64,000 nt of DNA from Mallotus nudiflorus (Eukaryota > Streptophyta > Magnoliopsida > Malpighiales > Euphorbiaceae): positions 310,001 through 374,000 of the forward strand of contig CANTUR010000124.1 in assembly GCA_947683625.1 (NCBI GenBank), read 5' to 3'. Below the pieces are notes generated by a model that made no database searches, had not been told where the DNA came from, and worked only from the letters and a program-made list of their open reading frames with translations. Below are positions 56,962 through 64,000 of the stretch, piece after piece. Every line of letters begins with the position of its first letter. Position 1 is the stretch's first letter. The position numbers and the translations under genes were made by a program.

Positions 56962-57824
56962 CTGTAGGCGGCGGGGTTTAGCGCGCCTAAGTGTTTGGCG
57001 ACCACGGCACTGTGTGGGCTTGAGGCCCACTAGAAAATACGATATAGGTCTTGGGCCTATTCGGAGATGGAGTCGCCACCTGGATAAAAGCCAAGACACA
57101 CTGTACAATAACTAGATCCCACAGAGGTTCCCAAAAGCCGTCATCAGAGATTGGGTTCGAAAACTAGGTATGAGCATTTGAATGCTCACCCAACCTTGCG
57201 GTTGGCCTCCATTTGTGTTTTGCGCTTTATTACCATTTAATTATTTAATTATTTCCTAATTTACCACACATGATGAAATTGCCAGATTTTATAATTAAGT
57301 CCGAGTTTGCACATTAGTCCAATTTCATGCCTTTAAGTCCCCACATTCAAAAAAATGCAGTAAATAAAATAAATGATAATTTACAACCATCATTCAAATT
57401 AAATGGGGAAAGGGATTAAGGATTACAACGCTTCTTTAGACTAAATAAAAGAATAATATACAGAAAGTAAACCAAACATATACCAAAAATAAACCAATAA
57501 AATGACATGAAAACTATAATGTACAAGGGAACAACCAACAAAAGTGACTGATTGATGACAGAAATCATCAAGCACTTCCTGCAAATAACACACGGTTAGC
57601 CCTTCCTTTCACAAAAATGAAGTTACATGTAATGATACTCGTAAGGAGACTCTATATATATAAAAAGAGGGTTTTCACATTACGAACCAAAAAAAACATC
57701 AAGTAATCCAGATAATCACCATCATGCAATCATGCAGACATATTTAAGGTCAAAAGGGGATAAATTAAAGCAGACGTCACAGCAAACAAATAAAAAATGA
57801 AGCAGGAAACAGGTTAACCCTACC

Positions 57825-58010
57825 AATGAGGCAGTCGCCTCATTGAGATGAGGAACGCCTCATCAATAGGGCTCTTACAGATCCGAGATAAAAACAAGCA
57901 GCATATACATAAAAGATAGGTTGCCTAAGGGCCTGTCAATGGGGCGATCGCCTCATTGATAAGGCGATCGTCTCATTGAGATGAGGCGACGCCTCTGTGA
58001 AGAGGCGTCG
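57825..58010. repeat. Palindrome cluster 5, in the 5' LTR
   Basis: Counterpart of cluster 1 with extra copies (gcgatcgcctcattgataaggcgatcgtctc). It is the main place where the two LTRs differ in length. Confidence 0.8.
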
Positions 58011-58674
58011 CTTGACCACCAGACCGGCTTTGACTCTCAAGACGTGCAGACTTCTACTCTAAGTAATCAAAACATACATATACACACTCTACACCCATCA
58101 TACTGCGACTACATGCAAAGGTATTCAAAGACCCAATAATAAAGTGAGATATCAAGCTAAACCCATTGGAGATAAACCTAAAATATGCTAAAGACTTAGT
58201 TACACACAAGCAAGAACATACAAAATGATGAATATGTCAAGTTTAAAGTGTAGATTTTATACCAAAATGAGAGACCCTCAGAGCTGCTTTGATTGAGATC
58301 CTTGCTAGGATGTGGTATCTCTCCTTGACACAAGTTTCTTCCTTCTTCTCTTAGGGAGAATGTGGACTTCTTTGATTCAACCTTCCTCCCTTTCTTGAGG
58401 ACCTTTTTTTTTTCTCTTTCCCTTCTGTGTTTTTCTTTCAGAGCTCTGCTTTTTTCTTTTTTTTTTCCAACCTTTTTTTCTCTTTTTCTTTTTTTTTCTC
58501 TCTTTTTTCTTTTATCCCTTAGCTTCCCATGTCCCTAAGCCTCCTAGCTCATCATGAGCTCTCCTAGCCTTTTTGTTTCCTTAAAAATCTTTTCCTCACG
58601 CAAAAAAGAGGTCTGAAGAGTAAGGCCCGCACCACTTGGCTGTCATGATTATAGCTGCAAGTGGGCTGACATAG

Positions 58675-58745
58675 GGGCGGCGCCTCATTGGTGAGGCGAT
58701 CACCTCTATGATGAGGCAATCGCCTCATTACACTGAGGCGATGCC
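58675..58745. repeat. Palindrome cluster 6, in the 5' LTR
   Basis: Counterpart of cluster 2, with one copy fewer and point changes. Confidence 0.8.
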
Positions 58746-58985
58746 CCTTTGGCCCGAGCCTACTCTGGGCCGAGTGGGCTTAGGCCGAATTTGGATAGTT
58801 GGGCTCGGTTTTGGGTTTTTTGGGCTTCTAGGTTTTCAGGTTCACTTTCCACTTAGAGATTCAGGTTTCATTCTCGTGTCCAAGTATCAAATTCTCATTA
58901 TTGGGTTTGACAACGGGCCGGGCAAACCGAGCACCCCTAATTCGTCCCCTAACACGAGCCGACCGAACCAAATATCTACAATCAT

Positions 58986-60009
58986 AATAAATTATGTGAT
59001 TTTAAATAGGTCATGTCAGGTTAACACGACACATATAATTTAATATGTTATAAACAAATTCATATGTTAACCTGCAATACGATATAGTTTAAACTGTGTC
59101 ATAAATTGATTGACCTATTTTTGATATAAACTCGTTAAATCTCAACTCTAATTTGCTAATTTTATGTGTTAAGCAAATCGTATTCGGCTGTGATTGTTAA
59201 TTTTAACACCCTAATTGCAAATACATTTCCTATATCTAAAGTTTATAGAATTAACTTAGTCAATGGGGTATAGATAGTGCTATATCTTTTGTGGATGGAT
59301 TCCTTTACCCCTAAGGTAAGGATACATAATTTATTTTCGAGTAGAATTAATACAATTCATTGAATACGTTGTATCACTTAATTTTATTATTATTATATTC
59401 AATTAAAAGATCATTCAAAGTTCGATAATGAATTTAAAATAAATATAAATTAATTTGTTTAATTGGATATATTTTTTTATAGTGCTATACATTTGTTGTG
59501 GATGGATTTAATTCCTTAACCCTAAGGTAAGGGTACATAGTTCATCTGAGATCAAAATTAACACAATTCATCTAGATATGTCTATATCACCTCGTTAAGT
59601 AGTTATTGTCCCATTTGACTACAAAGTTATACTACTAAACTCGATAATAAATTTGAAATAAATATTATTATGTTGATAGTCCAAGAAGGGAGAAACAAAA
59701 CATGATAAACAAATATTATGAAATTCATCTTAAATTTTATTACTTGTTTAATTTGTATATGAATTGAATGAAAACATTAAAATAAAGAGCTAGCACACCA
59801 ATAATTTTTAAATTAACTAATAAAAAATTTTTTTAGCCGGCATTTTGAATTGAAGTTAAACAGTATGCACAAATTACATTTTGAGTTGAAATAGTAGTAT
59901 ATATAATTGTATTAAATTAATTATAAAAAATTTTTACTATTTTTTAAATTTTACTCATATTGAAATAGATGAGTTTGTTTGTTTGTTTGTTTTTATTTTA
60001 TTTTATAAG
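58986..60009. other. Intergenic DNA with a tandem duplication
   Basis: The first 230 bp (aggtcatgtcaggttaacac ... ttaacacccta near 59211) resembles one end of a TAGGGTG-type transposon into which the gypsy element may have inserted. A 205-bp tandem duplication follows. Confidence 0.4.
59276..59670. repeat. 205-bp tandem duplication
   Basis: Copies start at 59276 and 59481 with agtgctata, then gtggatgga, ccctaaggtaag and acacaattcat-like words. The copies are diverged. Confidence 0.7.
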
Positions 60010-60195
60010 TTAAAGTTGAATAAGTTGGTAATGTTGAAGGTTTAGGAAAAAGAACGAAAAAGAATGAGCTGGCGCATTTATTTTGATTCCCTTAGTTGCG
60101 GGTATATGGTCAGCAAGTGATGGAGGTTTTGTCGTAAATCCCATTGAATAGTACTTGACTTCGACAGAACACTTCAAATTGAATGTTGAATACAT
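60010..60195 (-). CDS. Hypothetical 61-aa protein with a plausible promoter
   Basis: ATG at 60195 (MYSTFNLKCSVEVKYYSMGF, then IPATKGIKINAPAH) and a hydrophobic FFFLNL tail. TATAAAA lies at 60237-60243 on the same strand, with a (CTC)n leader between. Distance from TATA to ATG is only about 42 bp, so the true start may be the internal Met at 60144. I do not recognise the product. It could be a truncated gene, a first exon, or chance. Confidence 0.25.
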   Translation of the reverse strand: MYSTFNLKCSVEVKYYSMGFTTKPPSLADHIPATKGIKINAPAHSFSFFFLNLQHYQLIQL

Positions 60196-60205
60196 GGATT
60201 ATATG

Positions 60206-60226
60206 AGGAGGAGGAGGAGGAGGAGA
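60206..60226. repeat. (GAG)n microsatellite
   Basis: Seven GAG triplets just upstream of the hypothetical ORF; on the minus strand a CTC leader. Confidence 0.9.
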
Positions 60227-60243
60227 GCCCTCTATCTTTTATA

Positions 60244-60830
60244 GTGCAAACCACTGATCAAATAAAAATTTCAAGTTTTTAATCAAAAGAGATATATTTT
60301 TACTACATAATTAGTCAAAATTTGTGTGATTAATTATATCAAAATATTTTCACTGCATAAATAACTTAATTTTTTACAAAGACTGTGTTGAACTCATTTT
60401 GATTTTGGTATATCCATAAGTGTATTATTCCACACAAGTTATGATTATATTTCTAGTGTTACTGTGTTAGCAGTGGAAATTTAGATGGGATCCATTTTCA
60501 TGCATTTGAATTAGACCTGAGCTGGATTACTAGTCGCTTAAAAATTTGTTGAATCTGAATATATTTATAAATAGGGTGAAATGAGTCCAACCGAGTTAAA
60601 TTTTGGGAGCTTAAAGAAATTTAAAAAATATAAATTATAAATTAAAATTCTATATTCAAAAATTAAAAATAAATTATTTATTAAATAAATTACAATATAT
60701 TTAATGATAATTATAATTTTATTTAAATAATATATTTTTAAAAATATTTTCTACAATATCAATTTATATATTATATATTAAAAATTAAATTACTACACAA
60801 TAAAATTACGAGCTAACTCACAAATTTCTA
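60244..60830. other. AT-rich intergenic DNA
   Basis: No feature recognised before the second gypsy element. Confidence 0.5.
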
Positions 60831-61159
60831 AATGAATGGTATCAGATCCGTCCGAAATGGGGACTACTCCAAGGTGGAGTTCTAAGTACAGAAGTAACAC
60901 TCTCCTACCAAGATTATGATTCATTATCCCACACGGAATCTGACTCCTCCCAGGTTTGAATATTACTATATATAGAATCATACATCCCTCACAAAGGGAT
61001 ATCTTATTCGCACATATTCTAGCTATCTTGTATTCTCCCTATTTCTGTTATCTAACTTAGGCATCGGAGTGTTCGTGGAGACTCTCCCTACCTCTCACCT
61101 TGTCTTCTATTCGTGGATTGCAGGATACCAAGCCCAAGAGTTCCGGAAACCAATTATCA
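60831..61159 (+). repeat. 5' LTR of the second gypsy element (left border uncertain)
   Basis: Contains a TATA-like actatatatagaatc near 60963 and a typical ...CA end at 61159 before the primer site. Confidence 0.6.
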
Positions 61160-61161
61160 AG

Positions 61162-61177
61162 TGGCGCCGTCTGTGAG
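61162..61177 (+). promoter_or_regulatory. Primer-binding site of the second gypsy element
   Basis: TGGCGCCGTCTGTGAG. The first nine bases match the tRNA-Asp-type site TGGCGCCGT used by many plant gypsy elements. Confidence 0.7.
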
Positions 61178-61230
61178 AACTTCTTAGGAAAAGCCATTCA
61201 TTTACTTGCTAAGCTAAAGACATCTTCACT

Positions 61231-61842
61231 ATGACTTCTAGCCCACCACCAACCCTGACTCTTGAAGCTGGCACCAACCCTTCCACACATATCCTTTTGA
61301 CTAACCTCTCAGACTCTCTCCCAGCAATAGTGCTTCCACCCACCTTACAGCATGCTGGAGCCTCATCTAGACATATACCTTCACTCCCTGACAACACTCC
61401 GAGATACCCATCCTTGGGCACAGGCCTCCCGTATTACGCTCCGCTACAACACCATCTATCAATACCTTCTATACCTTTTCCAAGTCTACTAAAAACACCA
61501 GCAATAACCACTCCAAATTTAAACACTGTGACTTCTATGACTTCTAGCCTACCACCGGCCTTAACTCTTGAAGCCGACACCAACCCTTCTACACCTATCC
61601 TTTCAACCGACCTCTCAGACCCTCTTTCAGTAATAGTGCTTCCACCCACCTTACAGCATGCTGGAGCCTCATCCAGACATATACCTTCACTCCCTGAAAA
61701 CACTCTGAGATACCCGTCCTTGGGCACAGACCTCCCGTATTACGCTCTGCTACAACACCATCGATCAATACCTTTTGTACCTTTTCCAAGTCTACTAGAA
61801 ACACCAGCAATAACCACTCCAAATTTAAACACTGTAAACCAA
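61231..61842 (+). repeat. 306-bp in-frame tandem duplication in gag leader
   Basis: Copies start at 61231 and 61537 (atgacttctagcc). Each encodes about 102 residues with PPTLQHAGASSRHIPSLP and TPAITTPNLNTV. Unit length is divisible by three, so the frame is kept. Confidence 0.95.
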
Positions 61843-64000
61843 ACACGCAACCTCGATCAAACTAGCAGGGAAGCCATGATAAAAAATATTCAAACGTAGA
61901 TAGCTTTGATGCAATAACAGTTAAATGCTATAATACAAAGTGGGCGCTCTGAGCCGACTCAAAATGATGATAACACAACACCTTGGTAGGCCCAGGGGAT
62001 GATCATAGGGAAGGGTAAAGCACCAAAAGGGGAGTGCAGTTCAACCATTCTGGCTCTTGATGATTCAAAATTAGCTTAGAAGGTTGAAGAAGCAATATGC
62101 AAAGTCTGGACCAAACCTAGAAAGGAAGAAGAATGTGTTATGGATAGCAGAACTCCGTTTGTTAGCAGAATAATTCAGACATAGATCCCTAGTAAGTTTA
62201 GAATCCCACAGTTTGATAAGTACGATGGGACGAGAGACCCCATCACTCATATATCAGCGTTCCAAACAAAAATGCTACTCCAGAATGTAAATGATGGAAT
62301 CATGTGCAGAATCTTTCCAAGCACGCTCATAAAGAATGCTCAAAAGTACTTTCATCGACTCCTGAAGAATTTCATCACTTCTTTTAAGGATCTGGCGGAA
62401 CAATTTCATATCAAATTCATCACCAATATTCCCTCAGCAAAAGACATCAACGATCTTTGGATGTATCGATAAGAAGTTGACGAATCTTTATGAAGTTACC
62501 TTGATCATTTCAATAAAACAGCCATGCAGATTGAGCATCTTGTTGATGAAGTCGCCATAGAAGCTTTGAAAAATAGCACCAGACTTGACAAGCTTAAAGA
62601 TAAAATAATGACTAAAGAACCGAGTACCTTTATAGAAGCAATGGTGATGGCGGTCCGGATGATAAAAATGGATGAGGATAAAAGAATGCGACGGGAAGAA
62701 GACAGGCCATCGATCAAGAATAAAAGACCGAAACAAAGACGAGCAAGCTTACCAAAAATGAATTTCAGAAATCCGGCAGAGAGATTTAATAGGGAAGCAG
62801 ATAGATATACACCCTTGAACACCTCTCGATCCAAAATCCTCATGTGGGTCAAAAAAAATGGAGTTGGGATCACCCCAGCCAAAAGAATCAGCCCAAGCCG
62901 GAGATTTACCCGGGACAGAGGGCAGTACTACGAGTACCACCGGGAATACGAGCATGACACGGAGGGCTGCAGAGAGCTGAAGAATGCCATAGAAAGATTG
63001 GTGCAGAGGGAAAAGTTCAATAATTTCATAGACGCACCGAGGAGAAGCGAAACCTCCGAAAGCCAGGAGCAAGACAAGCCTGAAGTAAAGAAAACCTGGA
63101 GGGAGTCGATTGGAATGATCAATACAATTATAGGGGAAGAAAACACCGAGAAAAGATTAAAGCATGGTAGAGGAGAAAAATCAGTAGCTGAGAGAAGCGA
63201 TATTGTGTTCAATTCGAAAGATAATTCGCATGTACACCACTCCCATTGTGATGCTCTGGTAATAACTACGTGCATAAATAAGTATCGGATAAAAAAGCTA
63301 CTGGTGGATAATGGAAGTGCTATCAATGTATTATCTTGGAATGCGTACAAAGCAATGGGCGGCTCCGTCACCAACCTGAAAGCCATCTAGAACCCCATCA
63401 CGAGTTTTTATGGTGGAACCATGCAACCAATGGGTATTGTCGAACTGAACCTAGAATTTGGAAACCAAGATGATGAGGAGACAAAATTCATCCAGACTGT
63501 ATTCAATATGGTGGATATACCACTGGCCTATAATGGGATTATAGGACGACCGACACTTTATGAGGCAGATGCAGTCTCCAGCATTCGGCGCTTAACCATG
63601 AAAGTTCCGATTAAGAATGGAACCCTTACTATTCAAGGAGATCAACACATGGCCAGATAATATTACCAGATGGCCATGAAGACTCAAGCGAAGGCTTTTC
63701 CTTTAGAGGCATGGGAAGTTGAGAAGCAAGGCGTTGATCCACAATCAGTAGACAATACGGAGACCTTACAAATCACGGAAGGAAAGACAGTGAAAATTGG
63801 CAACGCACTCAACTGGAATATCAGAGATGAAATAAGGGAAGTCCTTACCAGACACTCGAAGGATTTCGCTTCACAAGCATCCGAGATCGTCGGTGTACCC
63901 ACAGGTTACTTGTCACTGCTTAAACATCAAACCAGGAGCCAAGCCAATAACACAGAAAAAAAGAACCTTTGCCTATAAAAGGCAGAGAATCATTGCTAAA
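61231..64000 (+). pseudogene. gag-pro-pol start of the second gypsy element
   Basis: One frame runs from ATG 61231 to about 63900, broken only by stops and not by frame slips. Gag core is FRIPQFDKYDGTRDPITHIS with FQTKM (from about 62200), then FHIKFITNIPSAKDINDLW and YLDHFNKTAMQIEHLVDE. A degenerate knuckle (YYEYHREYEHDTEGCRELK, first Cys now Tyr) sits at about 62930. Protease shows KKLLVDNGSAINVLS at about 63295-63340 and YNGIIGRPTLYEADA at about 63530. The RT lead-in EIREVLTRHSKDFA follows. After a frame slip near 63900 it continues NIKPGAKPITQKKRTFAYKR to the window edge. Nine stops are counted. Confidence 0.9.

Larger units (their letters stand above)
42239..58980 (-). mobile_element. 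16.7-kb Ty3/gypsy element of Tat/Ogre type
   Basis: Two 2-kb direct LTRs with perfect 5-bp target duplications ATCAT (42234-42238 and 58981-58985). gag-pro-RT-RH-INT run on the minus strand (56132 down to 49909), so the right LTR is the 5' LTR. Diagnostic traits are a primer site complementary to tRNA-Arg, a second RNase H domain after the first, an H-C zinc knuckle of the FH...HD.E.C form, and a long region between pol and the 3' LTR holding tandem repeats and two opposite-strand genes. Stops, frame slips and an RT deletion make it non-autonomous. Confidence 0.95.
56963..58980 (-). repeat. Gypsy 5' LTR (right)
   Basis: 2,018 bp. On the minus strand it starts TGTAGATATTTGG and ends GCCTACA. 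Target duplication ATCAT follows at 58981-58985. It holds palindrome clusters and a pyrimidine tract matching the left LTR. Confidence 0.95.
60831..64000 (+). mobile_element. Second Ty3/gypsy element, 5' part, runs off the window
   Basis: LTR-like sequence ends ...CAATTATCA at 61159, followed by a TGGCGCCGT primer site, gag, protease and the start of RT. The left LTR border near 60831 is a guess because the 3' LTR is beyond the window. It belongs to the gag/protease type with DNGSAINVL, a separate lineage copy from the 42-59-kb element. Confidence 0.85.

Noticed and set aside
60836..60850. TGGTATCAGATCC as a Copia-type primer site
   Set aside because: No LTR end precedes it and no Copia sequence follows; it lies within the presumed gypsy LTR.
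1..64000. CRISPR arrays, operons, bacterial ribosome binding sites, riboswitches
   Set aside because: Nothing of the kind is visible, and the gene structure is that of a plant nuclear genome.

Overview
The window is nuclear DNA from a eudicot plant. It is AT-rich, its genes have short GT-AG introns, and it carries a eukaryotic tRNA-Arg(TCT). The gene set is typical of plants: a PGG-type ankyrin membrane protein, an early nodulin-like protein, plastid FTSHI2 and CASP-like protein 3A. A woody rosid such as a member of Malpighiales would fit, because the CASPL3A sequence reads much like poplar's as I remember it, but the order is a guess. The coordinates below were worked out by eye.

Left part, 1-23.7 kb, holds no confident protein-coding host gene; only a 35-aa ORF near 2.4 kb is left open. 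It is a layer of repeats: a possible Helitron end (1-428), a dispersed repeat present in two inverted copies, a 3.2-kb solo LTR that cut one of those copies (7509-10694), two SINE-like elements, a tRNA-Arg gene (12172-12244), a hAT-type element (12677-13538), a decayed LINE tail (15866-16757), a small TRIM-like element with 5-bp target duplication (17579-18657) and a complete but dead Copia element (18883-23683).

Middle part, 23.7-38.6 kb, is the gene island. Four multi-exon genes all lie on the minus strand: ankyrin/PGG protein (23772-25926), early nodulin-like protein (27326-28038), FTSHI2, the inactive plastid FtsH homologue essential for embryo development in Arabidopsis (29002-35367, 11 exons, 880 aa), and CASPL3A (36846-38543, 3 exons, 218 aa). 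I could join the exons of all four in frame. A plus-strand PGG fragment at 26855-27130 is a broken relative of the first gene.

Right part, 39.6-64 kb, is again mobile DNA, with the two most interesting objects. The first is a Pack-MULE (39639-41285): about 120-bp terminal inverted repeats, a perfect 9-bp target duplication, and captured fragments of two unrelated host genes, plastid ribosomal protein L12 and chaperonin CCT8. The second is a 16.7-kb Ty3/gypsy element of the Tat/Ogre type (42239-58980) with 2-kb LTRs, a perfect 5-bp target duplication, a tRNA-Arg primer site and a second RNase H. Between pol and the 3' LTR it carries two intron-containing genes on the opposite strand, a plant-mobile-domain gene and a DUF7745-like gene. 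Each has its own TATA box, and the element is strewn with a GAGGCGATCGCCTC palindrome. The window ends inside a second gypsy element on the plus strand (about 60.8 kb onward) whose gag start region is duplicated and whose frame is broken only by stop codons of the CAA/CAG/CGA/TGG-to-stop kind.
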